A DNA stretch of 64,000 nucleotides from Turritopsis dohrnii (GCA_027922465.2 BQMF02000272.1:248001-312000); one strand, 5' to 3'. Positions 1 to 11,473 are shown, counted from the stretch's first letter. The notes: generated by a model from the letters alone, not told the origin. Translations and numbers: made by a program.

Positions 1-3000
1 CGAACTTCTCGGATCTTCCGCTCCACTTTCCCATGCATGTGATGACCAGCGACAGGACAAACATCAAATTGCACTTGGGCTTGGCAGAAGAGATGGTTCT
101 GAATGTCGGTGAAGTCAAGACGCATGGTTTCACATCCCTTAACAAGTTGACTTCCTTCATCAGGGAGCAAGTATTTCGGGTAACCAACGTGACTTGCAAA
201 TCTTGTGAATGATAGGATGAAAGATGGCGTGCTGTAATCATCCATAACATTGATTTTTGTTGCTGATGTGGTTGTACAGCAGAATATCACAAGCCATATT
301 TTAACGGTAGTTCGCTTGTGAAAATTTGAGTAGGCGTTCAGTGGTCCACACAAATCTACTTGAGTCGAGTAAAATGGTGGTGCTATGTTGAAATTGTGCC
401 TTGAGACTGGACCCATTTCCACTTCCACAGTCTTCTTTGTGATGTATCGACATCGTTCACAGCGTTTTCTCATCAATTTCACCAATTCTTTGCCGTCGAT
501 GATGTAGGCGACTTGTAAGACATATCTGTACACAGTTTCGACACCGGCATGTTTTGCAACCGGATGTTTCCAATGGATGTGATTGACGATACTGAATGCT
601 ATTGGTGAGTACCTGTCGATAATGGGCACGAAGAACATGGAAGCTGACAGGTCAATCATGGCTTCGGTTAGTCTTCCGGTAGCAGTGACTTCGTTAGACG
701 GCAGTATTCTTCCAACGTAGTAGAGGATTCCATCTTTACATTTGCTGATCTTGTTGTACTTCTTCTCTGGTGTGAACACTTTAACCTCTTCAGTTGCTTT
801 CGTGAAGAAGTATTTCTCAGCTTGACTGATGGTTTGAGTTGTCAGGTTTGATTTTGACGATCTTTTCAGGCGATTTTTCAGATTATTGACAAATTTGATG
901 ACGAGTCCCATTATTCGAATGATCTTTGCCCAATCGAATCTGTTCGGGTCGAGGAGATATTGAGAAAATTTGTGTCTTTCCGTGATTGAGGATAGATGGG
1001 CTGATGGTTTTTCCACAGGACATTTGTTTGGTGCTTGTTCGAATTGTGGAAGGATTCTTTCTTTGTTGACGAATGTGATATCTTCTTGGTTCAGCTTGAT
1101 CTTGTCAACGCTTGTTACAGGAAACTTGTCTTCGGTCTCACGCATCCATGGAAGGCCATTATACCACGGAGAATTTTGACCAACATCCTGGAGGGTAGCA
1201 CCTCTTCGGGTTCCGATGTCAGCTATCATCTCTTGGCTCCTGACAAACTTCCAGTCTGACGGCTTGGTGAATCTGTGTATCTCAAGAACTCTGTTCCGGA
1301 CCCATGGTTTGAGTTGTTTGTCGCTTCCGTTGATCCAGAACAGAACAATTTGGCTATCGGTTAATTTGAGTGATGATTGGTGATGCTTTTTGAACGACCG
1401 CCTGACAACTTCGCCAGTGTGAGTGTTGAGGGTTGCCGCCAGTAGCTCTGCTCGAGGTTGTGTTGATCCATTTGGTACAAGTCGAGATCTGGAGAAAACC
1501 AGTTGACATGAGAAGTTTCCAGATTTTCGTTTAAACCTGGCATAGATTGCAACACAAGCGATGTCTTTTGATGCATCTCCTGCGTCGATTGTTGTGATTT
1601 TGAGATCAACTGCATCTTCAGGTACGATTGCACGATGAAATCTGATTGTCGGGATTTCCTCCATCATTGCAAAGTGCGAATCCCAAACAGGTCGGAGGTC
1701 ATCGGGAATTCTGTCGTCCCAATCTAAACCTCTGTCGACGAGTTGATGCAAGTCCAACTTCATGGCTGCGGTAAGAGGTGTGATTTTGCCTGTGATATCA
1801 TACAACTCAGCAACCTTTGATACACATTGGCGACGGGTCAGGTTGGCAGGTACTGTGTTGATGGTTGTAGGTTTCTTCCCTCTGATTTTCTTAGCGAAAT
1901 TCAATTCACTGATGTCCAACGAGATTGTGTCTTCTTCGGGGTACCATTTCATCCCAGCTACGTTTATGCATTTGCCATCTGCAGAAAGGTCTGGACTCGG
2001 CGGTTGATGTGAGAACGTTACTCCTTTGAGCGCAAATCCACCTTTGTTGATTGCAACTTCCAAGTCTTCGGCAAGTTGGATGGCAGCTTCAGGTGTTTCA
2101 TCACCACTCAGGACATCATCAACGAAAGTGTCGTTTTCAACTACCTCAGTTGCTTTTGGTGTATCTTCTTTTGACATTTGGGCAGTTTGTCTCAATGCTC
2201 TTTCTGATTGGTTTCCTGATGACTTGACCCCATAGATTAGAGTCATGATCACTTTCTCCTTGGGCAACTTTGATTTGTCCAATTCGTCTTGCCATATATA
2301 TCGCTGCAGGCACCAGTGATGTTCGTTCAACTTGACGGAATTATACATTTTCCTCACATCCGTGTGAAAGGCTGTGTGATGTGAGGTCCAACGAATGAGT
2401 ATTTCTACGAGACGATTCATGTTGTTTGTTCCCTTCGCGAGAATGTCATTGAGGCTGTACCCGGAACTTGTTGGTTGTGATGCGTCAAAGACTACGCGAC
2501 ATGGGGTTGAGAGAGAGTTGGTGTTCCACACAGCTCTCCATGGTATGAAATTTTGCACCTTGCTGTTCTGAAGCATCAGTTGTTGTTGATGGCTGAGGCT
2601 TTCAACGTAGGCAACAAATCCCAAAGATTGCATCTTCTTCTCCGAGGCAATCACATCTTCTTTGTCCTTGGGTTCTTTGTCGAGTTTCTTTAGCTGCTGA
2701 TGATATACTTTCAGGGCTTTCTGTTTGTTGTTGGCGAGCTTTACTTCTGGATTGTGAAGAAGTGGGAGATCTGCGTAGCACTGTCTCTTGTTGATGTCGA
2801 TGGTTACAGATTTGTTGATAAGGTCTTGTTCCACTTCTTCCTTGATGCTAATGGACTCGGTGGATTCGTTCTCCTTGCAGGTTTTACAGTCTCTGCAATT
2901 GACACATCTGTAATCAATGTTGCTTCCAGCTGCTTCAACATCTTCGAAAATTTTCTGGTTTCGTGACAGTAATGCTGTGCTGGCTTCTTTTGGTTGATGA

Positions 3001-5738
3001 TACAGAAGGTCTTGGTTGTGGTCTTTATCGACTTTGATGTGAAGTAGTGCGACGTCAGGATTGGCGAGGATCCCTGCATCGAACATTTGCTGTTGGTTAG
3101 CCAAGAATGACTGCATTGCTTGACTGCTGTAATGATGCTTCGAAATGTTGTTGAACACATGGTGGGGACCCCCAACGACACCTCTTCCACCATCTGCGTT
3201 GTTGAACGGTGATTCATAAATGGTCAATCCAGATGGCATCTGAAAAATCTCCTTGGGATGGTAACGTAAATACTTGATCCCAAGCATTACATCAACGTCT
3301 CCTCCGATTGCAGGTGGTAACATGGGTAGACTTGCAGGATCTTTACCAAGTTGACTGTAGGCAAGGTGCATGTCCTTTTGAACTTCATTGAGTGGATAGA
3401 CCGGGAAGGTTGCTGTGATTCGAGGCAGACAAACCCCGGAGAGGTGAGCGTCACGACCATTGGTGAGGGGTAGACGTATGCTGTAGGTCCCTCGACTTGT
3501 GGTCTTCATCTCGCCGATTCCGCCAATCGACACATCTCCTTTAAACTCAAGAGTTGCTCGGTCACCAAAGTAGCTGATTGCTCGCTCTGAAATTATCATG
3601 TTACTGCATCCAAGGTCAAAGAAGATCGTACATCTGCGTTGATTGACGTAGATTGTTTGCAGGATGTAGACTGCGTTATCTTCAATAACTGGCTCCTCAG
3701 CTGGGTTGGAGTTTGAAGGCTTGATCTTGCTTGTTGAAGCTTTGTGTGATTGAACTTCAGCGTAGAACGACAGTTTGATATCCTTTGCGAATGCTGGAAG
3801 GTCTGCATGTTGAGGGCGTAGGATGCATCTGTCCTTGAAATTTTGGAGAATCCGTTGGTTTTCTTGTGACGTTGCATGCTCCTGACAGACTAGAACATGC
3901 TTTCGGCATCCGTGACCGTCATGTGATGGGTGAGGGCAGGTGAAGGTTCTCTGGCACCGACCTTCTTTGTGTTTCTCTTGTGAGTACTTGGCACCAGGGT
4001 ATAGACACTGACTGCAAAGTCCCTTCTTCTTGAGTGTGCTGAGGCGTTCCGCAGGTGTCATGCCTGCGAAGAATTGACATGAGAAGTATTGTATCAACTT
4101 TGATCGATTTGGGCCATTTGTTTTGACGTGACCCGTCTCCCCGCAGATGAAGCATTTTTCTTGGATGTACGGTTGATCTTGATGAACTTCTGCAGGATGG
4201 GCACCGTGTTGACTTCGTGAGTGTTGTGATGAAGATTTGTCGTGGGATGAGCAGTGAAGGAGCTTCTTCTGTTGTACTGAAAGCTCTTTCTCCAGGAATT
4301 TAATGAGTTCTTTCCATGCTTCGGGCTCGCTCAGCTCTTTTTCGTCAAGCAAAGCAAACCACCTTGTGATGCGTACATCGTCCAGGAGTGCGTAAACCTT
4401 TTCGATAGCGTCACTGTAATATAGGCGATTTTGGATGCTGTGATCTGCAGCTAACTTCTGTAAGTCTCTCATAAGGTTCAGAATCTTGCTCAACGTCTCA
4501 ATCTGCTTCTCTGGATCCCTTGTCTTCCAGATTTTGCTCGTCTGACTTAACTGGGACAGTTTCTTTGTGAGCAGCAGCTTGGCATCACCATACGACGCTT
4601 TCAAACGACGCCATATCTCCTCAATGGTGTCGACCCCCTTAACAAGCGTGAGGGCCGGACCTTCAAGGAAATTGTTCTTGAGAAGGTCTGGTAGAAGGGC
4701 TGTTGGTGTGGACTTTATATAGAGTTTGTTAAAGTCACTTATGAACGTATAAATGTCACTTGAAGAGTCGTAGCCCTTGAATTTCGACAGCTTGATGTTG
4801 AGTTTGGTTGCTTCGAAGCTTTGCTGCTTAACGATCTCCTTCTCCTTTATTTCATTTTGGAGACTGTCTGAATAAGTTTGTTTGAGAGTAACGAGTTTGT
4901 CATAGCTGTCGTTGATGGTTTTGATGGCTTCACTGTCCGATTCTTCGTTCTTCATCGTCAGGATGTCCTTCATCTGCTTGGATATGGCATTCACCGCTTG
5001 TAAATCAGCTTGAAGGTCCTTTTTCGCAAGAATCAGTTCGTCGAAAGTGAAGGTTGTGGGTTTCTGACTGAACTTCTGAGTAAGAGGCTTCATAGCGTTT
5101 TTGACCTCTTTCATCAGGAATGATTGTGATGTGAGTGACAATCGGTTGAGGCGAGTTTGTTTGTCAAGTTGCTCCTTGCGCAGTTCCTTCCGTCTTAATT
5201 TGATTTTGATCATGAATTCTCTGATCACGGAAACCGTTTGTTCGTGGAGTTTAACAAACTTCTGCTCGTACTCTTCATGGGGTAAATTGAGTTCGATTTC
5301 TGCATGAGCCGTTCTGAATTTGGTCCTCAATTCCTCAATCTTTATGGTCACTGTTTCGACTTCATCAAGTGTCATGTCCTCAAGATCGTTTTCCATGATG
5401 ATGTCTTCGACGTTTCTAGAGGCAATGTCTTGTTGGATGATGAGTATCTTCAATCGTTTGCTCTCCATCTTGATCTCTTCCTCTGTTTCGTCAAGTCTCC
5501 AGTTCTCAACAAGCGTGGAAATTTCGTCTACACCGTCTTCGTTCTCAATTGTGTCCTCGTGTACGTTTTCGTCAGCTCTGTTGATCTGCTCCTCCGGTAT
5601 TCTCTCAGCTAATCCTCTTCCGTTTGGCTCCTCCGATTCTCTTCCGTCCGTATCCTTGTCTGTTAATCCGATCCGTTCCCCAGTTGAGTCCAGTACTGCG
5701 TAGTTGATCCTCTCCGTTGTCCTTGTTGATCTACGCAT
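1..5738 (-). CDS. BEL/Pao LTR retrotransposon Gag-Pol polyprotein (3' end beyond window)
   Basis: Reading down from an ATG at 5738, the complementary strand is open for 1,912 codons to position 1, with no stop. The order is: a charged, coiled-coil-rich Gag N-terminus (first ~350 residues); a Gag core around 4800-4500 (FKGYDSSSDIYTF); a cysteine-rich zinc region at 4160-3880 (CFICGETGH, then CSQCLYPGAKY); an aspartic protease motif FFDLGCSNMIIS near 3610 (D-x-G); reverse transcriptase with FVDDVLSGDE near 2120; RNase H (PRAELLAATLNTH, LTDSQIVLFWING) near 1480-1330; and integrase with zinc-binding CERC, QVDLCGP, LPDEGSQLV and HGKVERKIREV, giving D-D-E. This order with integrase last is that of BEL/Pao. 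The encoded enzymes copy element RNA to cDNA and insert it. The intact frame suggests recent activity. Only the integrase tail and 3' LTR are missing. Confidence 0.93.
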   Translation of the reverse strand, partial: MRRSTRTTERINYAVLDSTGERIGLTDKDTDGRESEEPNGRGLAERIPEEQINRADENVHEDTIENEDGVDEISTLVENWRLDETEEEIKMESKRLKILIIQQDIASRNVEDIIMENDLEDMTLDEVETVTIKIEELRTKFRTAHAEIELNLPHEEYEQKFVKLHEQTVSVIREFMIKIKLRRKELRKEQLDKQTRLNRLSLTSQSFLMKEVKNAMKPLTQKFSQKPTTFTFDELILAKKDLQADLQAVNAISKQMKDILTMKNEESDSEAIKTINDSYDKLVTLKQTYSDSLQNEIKEKEIVKQQSFEATKLNIKLSKFKGYDSSSDIYTFISDFNKLYIKSTPTALLPDLLKNNFLEGPALTLVKGVDTIEEIWRRLKASYGDAKLLLTKKLSQLSQTSKIWKTRDPEKQIETLSKILNLMRDLQKLAADHSIQNRLYYSDAIEKVYALLDDVRITRWFALLDEKELSEPEAWKELIKFLEKELSVQQKKLLHCSSHDKSSSQHSRSQHGAHPAEVHQDQPYIQEKCFICGETGHVKTNGPNRSKLIQYFSCQFFAGMTPAERLSTLKKKGLCSQCLYPGAKYSQEKHKEGRCQRTFTCPHPSHDGHGCRKHVLVCQEHATSQENQRILQNFKDRCILRPQHADLPAFAKDIKLSFYAEVQSHKASTSKIKPSNSNPAEEPVIEDNAVYILQTIYVNQRRCTIFFDLGCSNMIISERAISYFGDRATLEFKGDVSIGGIGEMKTTSRGTYSIRLPLTNGRDAHLSGVCLPRITATFPVYPLNEVQKDMHLAYSQLGKDPASLPMLPPAIGGDVDVMLGIKYLRYHPKEIFQMPSGLTIYESPFNNADGGRGVVGGPHHVFNNISKHHYSSQAMQSFLANQQQMFDAGILANPDVALLHIKVDKDHNQDLLYHQPKEASTALLSRNQKIFEDVEAAGSNIDYRCVNCRDCKTCKENESTESISIKEEVEQDLINKSVTIDINKRQCYADLPLLHNPEVKLANNKQKALKVYHQQLKKLDKEPKDKEDVIASEKKMQSLGFVAYVESLSHQQQLMLQNSKVQNFIPWRAVWNTNSLSTPCRVVFDASQPTSSGYSLNDILAKGTNNMNRLVEILIRWTSHHTAFHTDVRKMYNSVKLNEHHWCLQRYIWQDELDKSKLPKEKVIMTLIYGVKSSGNQSERALRQTAQMSKEDTPKATEVVENDTFVDDVLSGDETPEAAIQLAEDLEVAINKGGFALKGVTFSHQPPSPDLSADGKCINVAGMKWYPEEDTISLDISELNFAKKIRGKKPTTINTVPANLTRRQCVSKVAELYDITGKITPLTAAMKLDLHQLVDRGLDWDDRIPDDLRPVWDSHFAMMEEIPTIRFHRAIVPEDAVDLKITTIDAGDASKDIACVAIYARFKRKSGNFSCQLVFSRSRLVPNGSTQPRAELLAATLNTHTGEVVRRSFKKHHQSSLKLTDSQIVLFWINGSDKQLKPWVRNRVLEIHRFTKPSDWKFVRSQEMIADIGTRRGATLQDVGQNSPWYNGLPWMRETEDKFPVTSVDKIKLNQEDITFVNKERILPQFEQAPNKCPVEKPSAHLSSITERHKFSQYLLDPNRFDWAKIIRIMGLVIKFVNNLKNRLKRSSKSNLTTQTISQAEKYFFTKATEEVKVFTPEKKYNKISKCKDGILYYVGRILPSNEVTATGRLTEAMIDLSASMFFVPIIDRYSPIAFSIVNHIHWKHPVAKHAGVETVYRYVLQVAYIIDGKELVKLMRKRCERCRYITKKTVEVEMGPVSRHNFNIAPPFYSTQVDLCGPLNAYSNFHKRTTVKIWLVIFCCTTTSATKINVMDDYSTPSFILSFTRFASHVGYPKYLLPDEGSQLVKGCETMRLDFTDIQNHLFCQAQVQFDVCPVAGHHMHGKVERKIREV

Positions 5739-6023
5739 GTAGCATCCAGTGATGGTTGGTTGCTGTTTGAATGTTTCGGAGCACACACAAGAAATGATTT
5801 GATTTCGAGGCGTATATTTGTAATCTCGATGGATTCAAACTGAATGAAGAAAAATACAAAAGGAAATTAAATATATGATAAAAAGTACATGTGAGTATAA
5901 TTGAAAAAGTTTAAGTTGAAAAAATCTAATTGAAAAAGTTTAGTTTAAAAAAAATTTCTAAGTCTGAAAAAAGTTCAAAAAGTAAAAATATTATAAGTCC
6001 AGATGCTTACCAGCTTGCCAGAA

Positions 6024-6458
6024 TGTGAGTCTGAAAAGAGGGTGTGGCTCCAAAGTGTTGAAAGTTGAATTGAAAAAATTTTGATAGTTGAAAATTATTT
6101 GAGATATGAGTTAGTTATCAAACTTGAAAATTTGAAAGTTGAGTTGAGAGGCCATCTTGAAATTTGATGTTGACTGCTCAAGATCAAGTTGACAACTGAA
6201 TGACAAACCTAAGAGCTGGTATTTAAAGGCCAAAAAAGCAAAGTGGACATGTAAATTGTAAATAGGGCCTTAAGCAAAGTTGACATACAAATATAAAAAT
6301 AAATAGAGCCTTAGCATATAAACTTGAAAATACTGTCTAAATAGTAAATAGAGCCTTAATTGTGTGAGCTATGAATACAAAAAAGGGATTCTAGAGCAAA
6401 GTAGATATGACCCAAAATGTAAACAAACTGATAATAAGGGCCTGAACACACTGGAACA
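6024..6458 (-). repeat. Candidate 5' LTR of the BEL/Pao element
   Basis: Upstream of the Gag start, the complementary strand begins TGTTCCAGTGTGTTC at 6458 and could end ...GACTCACA at 6024. It is followed three bases later by TGGCAAGCTGG, a plausible tRNA primer-binding site (starting TGG). A TG...CA unit of about 435 bp is normal for BEL/Pao. Three copies of AAATAGAGCCTTAA-like sequence (6260, 6301, 6346) lie inside. The second LTR is outside the window, so the boundaries cannot be confirmed by comparison. The leader 5739-6023 is non-coding and may contain a splice acceptor. Confidence 0.4.
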
Positions 6459-6550
6459 AAATTTTTAATATAAACACTAGAATTGAAGTTTGTTCAATTT
6501 ACATTATTATTTTAGCAATTATAAACAACTGTATTTTAAGCAGTTATATT

Positions 6551-8683
6551 ATGGAAGAAAAATTCAAAGTACAACTAGGTGATTTTAAGAAGTGTGTTGT
6601 CATCAAACATGGAGTAACTACTTTGGATCAGTTACGGGAAAACATAACTATCAGTTTTAAGAAGTGTCCAATATATAAAGATGATAGTTTCATTATACAA
6701 TATTATGATGAAGATGTTGAAGATTTTATAGACCTGGATGACATAAGCTGTTTGCATTGTGTAGTTGAGCGCAAATTACAACTTTTATATCCAAGACAAA
6801 TGCATGAAGAATTAATGGAGAAGAATGATAGCAAATTAGATGTTAGTGATGGAGGTGATGTTTCCTTGCAAACTTCAATACCGGATGGATCATTTCTTTC
6901 TAGTAGTATTCTAGAAGATTTTGAGATAACTAATGAAAGCAAGTGAGAAAAAAATTTATATCAGAATACAATGCAATTTACATTAGAAGTACTGTGTGTG
7001 TTATATTTAAATGAATTTTTATTTTTAATTATGAAGGAATGTTAAGTGGCCATATCCATTTATCATAAAAGATCATATGGTTCATTCTGCTGTGCTTTGC
7101 AAACTTAATAAAAAACAGATGCTTTCTACTAAAGAACGAGTGAAGTTAACTGATGGTTTATATGACTATTGCTGCAAGTTCACTTTGTAAGTATAAAGAC
7201 CTTTTTTATCCCATGCACTTCTTTCTTTGGAATAATTCTCATTCAGTTGCCAAATGTGGTTCTTTTGATGTACTTTAGATATCCCACATCTCAACAATAT
7301 GGGGATATTGCATCTGCAATAATAACACGTTGGCCAAGTCTTTGTGAGCAGCTATCAGATACAGATGCAAAATATTTATGGAGGCACCGTTTAAGAATGT
7401 CATTTAAAAATTTGAGAAGAAGAAGTGGTTTGAAGGATGAGGCAGAGGTATATATTACTGTTAAAAATGTATTATATGCTTAAACAATTATTACTTACAC
7501 CATGTTTTCTATCGTAGGTAATAAAGATGAAGGAAAAGTATGGGAGAAAAAGAAAATCTGATGACATCAATGAACCAGCTAAAAGTGCACAGGAGAATAT
7601 ATGGGGTGTTCCAAATTTTTTGCCTGAACGGTTAGCAGGTGAAACTGATGCTACCATTGCAAAACATATAGATACATTACAGAGACAATATGGTTTGTCT
7701 AAGGGGAAGAGAAACTATGATTTAATTGACCTTTGTATGGAGAAGACATTTCCGGAAAGAAGACATGCAATTGTAGTAAAATTTGAAAAACTTCCGAATT
7801 TATTTGCACAATATAAATTTCTCACCGATGGTGAAGAGGTATGTACAAGTTTCAAAGGTTTCATCTTATTGTTCTGAATGTAAGTTATTTGTGAATTGAA
7901 TCTGTATTTTTTTAGATATTGAAAGAGTTCACGAGAGTTGTTGGTTGTGACATAAAAATTGTATTTCTCCCAAATCTAGCCAAAATCAGTAAGCAACTGA
8001 TTTCACTTCAACCCACTTCTATGAAAGAGAAAACTAAAGAGCTTATGTCTAGGATCAATGGTACTCAAACTGAGGCTCAGAAAGAATGTAAGTTTATTTA
8101 TAGCTTTTTCAATGAAAAAAGTTTTCTGAAAAAAATGCAGCAACAACTAAAATTTTAATTTAGTGAGAATTTAAATTTACAGATAGCAATGAAATCTATG
8201 TAGAAGATAAATTGTTAACCTGAAATGCACATATTTCCACGTGTCTCACCTATTTTTTACTACCTTTGCAATGCTTTTATATTTTAAAAGTTAAATAATT
8301 ATATGTTTCCCTTGTATTTAGATTTGACTATGTGTACCAGCCTAGTGGTTTTGTCCTACCATTTGAAAGAAGACGTTGCCAAGTTGTTGAAGGAAAACAG
8401 CACTCCATCAATAGTTCCGTCCAAGCAAACAACACTTGAAGATATCCTCCAATTTAATTCAATGGTTGATGTTCAAGTTGAGAAATGTTGCATTTGTTCC
8501 ACAAATGATTTTCTATATGCATATATGGTCATGTTTGCATCATATTATACATTCAATTTGGCATATAACCCAACACTATGTGGCACATTGACTTTTGTTC
8601 AAAAGTATATTTTAGACATTGGAGATAAGGTTAAGCCAATTGCAAAGGTTTTAAGTCTGATAACCAAACTTCAAAAATCATAA
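6551..8683 (+). CDS. SAMD3-like / PB1-like family protein, six exons
   Basis: Spliced model: 6551-6942, 7037-7186, 7279-7447, 7518-7838, 7916-8087, 8322-8683. All junctions are GT-AG and in frame, giving 521 residues. Exon 1 holds an N-terminal ubiquitin-like/PB1-like fold (FKVQLGDFKKCVVIKHGVTT, then DDSFIIQYYDEDVEDFIDLDD). The middle carries the block known from the large fish and cnidarian family usually labelled sterile alpha motif domain-containing protein 3-like: WPYPFIIKDHMV, YPTSQQYGDIASAIITRWPSL, KNLRRRSGLKDEAEV, then FPERRHAIV. No SAM domain is present here. The biochemical role of the family is unknown to me. It is multicopy in several genomes and may be linked to mobile elements. 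No frameshift or stop is seen, so it may be expressed. I am sure of the family likeness and less sure that this is a host gene. Confidence 0.8.
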
Positions 8684-9407
8684 ACATCAGTCACAAACCG
8701 AACACAATGGGTGTCATGGACACCGCTCTTTAACAGGGGCCTTTTTATGACAGTTATTTAGTGCAGAAAAGTGAATATGTAGTTCGGTTTGTCAATGATT
8801 TTGAGGTTTGAAAAAAATTTGTTGGTTTTTACTTTGAGCTTATATGAAACATGAAAAATCATTCCTAATTATTTTGATATTTGACTTAGTTATTTTATGT
8901 TTTATTAATAGCAGTAATGTATGTATGCTTGTTTGAAAATTACATGTTTTTCTTTTTGTAAGCAAATGAATAAAAAAGAGAGAGTAAAAGTAACAAGCAT
9001 GTCTAGGCTCATTGATATGCTTAATCTATGCTTCTTTTTCGACTGAACCTGAGCTAAATATGTTTATAAACGTTTTACGTTAAGAAAGCACCTAGTTCAA
9101 TATGATTAATTCCACATTGAAATGATTGGAGCCACTGAACATGAAAGATTACTTTAAATATTAGTTCTGATTTTAATGTGTGATATTTTTATCAAGAGTT
9201 TAAATTTTTCACTGAGTTAACATTAAAGATATATTTTTGGTCCAGATGTATGTAATTGTTTCATCGTTAATTCCGCTTTATATATGTACATATACATATT
9301 AATATTATTCCAGATTGTATTATTTTTGAGGTTCCGTATTGTATATTTTGGATTACTTAATTAATAAATTATATACTTCTCTTAAATTGTTTGTTTTTTC
9401 ATCAATA
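8684..9407. other. Intergenic, 3' flank of the SAMD3-like gene
   Basis: AT-rich sequence with no convincing coding frame. A short perfect palindrome, GGTGTCATGGACACC, lies just after the stop codon (about 8710-8725). AATAAA-like signals occur at 8970 and 9361. Confidence 0.5.
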
Positions 9408-9632
9408 TGACCACACTGGAGAACTTTATGCATTCCGATCGGATCTCATACTTGTCAGTAATGTGCAAACTATTTGCACCTATAGTGGTGCTACTATTGA
9501 ACCCTGACGGGTGCCGTAGCGTAAACCTTTTGGGGTGTTAATTAAATTGACACCCTTCGTGGTGTTCAAAAGTGGACTGTTGCGTAGCATCATTAAAGGT
9601 GCCAAGTAGCACCTGTATTTCTCTCAGTGTAG
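9408..9632. mobile_element. Foldback MITE-like repeat
   Basis: Ends are inverted relatives (CCACACTGGAGAA at the left; TTCTCTCAGTGTAGTG at the right). Internally GGTGCTACT near 9487 pairs with AGTAGCACC near 9610, and GGGTGT pairs with ACACCC in the middle. No coding frame. Family not identified. Confidence 0.5.
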
Positions 9633-9722
9633 TGAAAAAATTACTCGTCTTAAAAATGATAGATAAGAACATAGCTATAAAGAAATTTTAACAAAACAGA
9701 ACAAAACAAAACCACAGCATCC

Positions 9723-9848
9723 TTAAACAAGTTTCTTCCTTTTAATCTCCAGCTCAGAGATCTCACCGTCTAGAGATTCTGACTGTTCCTTTAACTCTCT
9801 GGCCTTTCTTTTAAGAGTGTTCGCCTTAACAAACAAAGTAATGTCCAT
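9723..9848 (-). CDS. Possible small coiled-coil ORF or last exon (41 aa)
   Basis: The complementary strand has an ATG-to-stop frame of 41 residues, very rich in Lys, Glu and Leu (KRKARELKEQSESLDGEIS then ELEIKRKKLV), reading like one coiled-coil helix. Such tails often end MADF/Myb-type transposon companion proteins, so it may be a leftover exon. No promoter or splice evidence was found. Confidence 0.25.
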   Translation of the reverse strand: MDITLFVKANTLKRKARELKEQSESLDGEISELEIKRKKLV

Positions 9849-10613
9849 TTTCTCTTCTCCTTTAAAACTCCGGCTCAAATCTCTGAGTTGAAACTCTTTT
9901 AAAGAGTCTCGTTTCTAAATAATCCTCAGTAAATAAGACGGGTAACTTTCATTTCATCCTTACTTGATATTATAGGAGGGTTACAGATGCAACAAATAAA
10001 TAAGAGAAATGTTTCTTGAACCACACGACCATTTTTATCGACGATTTCCTTTCACTATTTCAAAACAATTTGCATGATTTGCTGATGTTCGCATGCGGTC
10101 ATTTTCTTTTAGAGTTTCTTTCTCGTTAATAGTTCAATAGGTAGCTACATTTAACTTATTTTGAATCTGTGCTTGTTTCTTCACGTCTTCGCTTTACAGT
10201 TTTCGCAAGATCTTAATTTTATTCTACTGGGTTCATTAATAAACACGCAGCTTTCGTATAATATCAGATTATACGAAATCAGATCAATTTTTTTCCTTCA
10301 GATAAAATACTGCCAGACATGAGAATACGTGTTTATAAACGTAATAGTATAAACATGAGCTTTAAAAGAGTTTGGTCCCCACACTAGGCCGATTCCTATA
10401 ATCAATAAGTGAGAAACAATAAGTCTAATAAATCTTATCAGTAGCTATACAAAAAAACTATTTATAGGAAGAGAATATTATGTATCAGTATAAAAAACAA
10501 AAAATGAAGCCGCAGCAAATCAGCAGCATTTTTTTAAACCATAAGAAAAATGCATCATTTCGCTACATAATTATCATAGTATAATTCAGCAAAAATGAAC
10601 CAAGTCACCCTGA

Positions 10614-10850
10614 TATTCAGATAAAAATGTTGTCCTTACTTATCAGGGTGGAATTGAATTTAATAAAACAAAAGAACTTATTTTGAATTTATTATTGAAT
10701 GAAGGTGTTCATGGTCAAAAGGTTTCTGTTGATAAGGTTTCTCTTATAATTCTTGCCGAGGAGAAAGAAACAACACATCAACAACTGCATCAATATGTAA
10801 GACAATTTCATCATGATAAATGTATAATCTTTATTCTTGCAAAAGCTTGA
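10614..10850 (+). pseudogene. Orphan open segment, possible fossil exon
   Basis: A 79-codon frame without a good ATG has protein-like composition (VVLTYQGGIEFNKTKELIL, then EEKETTHQQLHQYVRQFHH). No family recognised. It lies among MITEs and may be a transposon fragment. Confidence 0.25.
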
Positions 10851-10882
10851 CAAGTTTTCAATCCCTTACCCTATTGTGCCAG

Positions 10883-11043
10883 GCGCGGATCTAGAGGTAT
10901 GTCAACATTTGTGTAGGAGAGTGTTAGCAATCTGCCCATAAAAGAAAAGCGTTCAAATAATCCTATTGGTAATATAAATTGAATTCACAAATTATGTTAA
11001 TGCTGTCCTACACAAATTTCGACATATCTCTAGATCCGCCACT
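10883..11043. mobile_element. Foldback MITE, hAT-like ends
   Basis: Left arm GCGCGGATCTAGAGGTATGTC pairs with right arm GACATATCTCTAGATCCGCCAC. CAGTGGCGGATCTAG-like tips are common in hAT-derived MITEs. No clear 8-bp target duplication was seen, so the family is tentative. Confidence 0.55.
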
Positions 11044-11473
11044 GTGTACCATAAAATTATGGGAAACAATGTAATTCAATAGAACAGTTCCTTTTGTAAC
11101 TCTATAACATCTTACAAAATTATACAATCAAATTTGTATACAGGTTTACAAAAGATAAGGAGAATCGCTCTAACCTAATTTTACTACTACAGTGAATATA
11201 TATATAATAGTATAACAATATACTTTGGGATAGACATAAGCAAATAACTGTCAAAGGCAATCAAAAACCTCTACTAAAATCTCTACTAACATTACATTCC
11301 AAATTAGGAAAAAAAGAGAGTTATTTTCAACAAAAAATAAGGGCTTAGAATGATGATTTATAAAATTAAACTCAAGTATTCAGATTTAATATTATTTAGT
11401 TCAAAAACATATGTTCACACACATTATTTCATCAGAATAAGAACTCCTAAACATACTGTAAATGTGATGAATA

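Noticed and set aside
2804..3217. Minus-strand 137-codon frame in the BEL element (also 1361-1633, 3596-3877, 3919-4155)
   Set aside because: These are out of frame with the 1,912-codon Gag-Pol frame, which explains the region fully.
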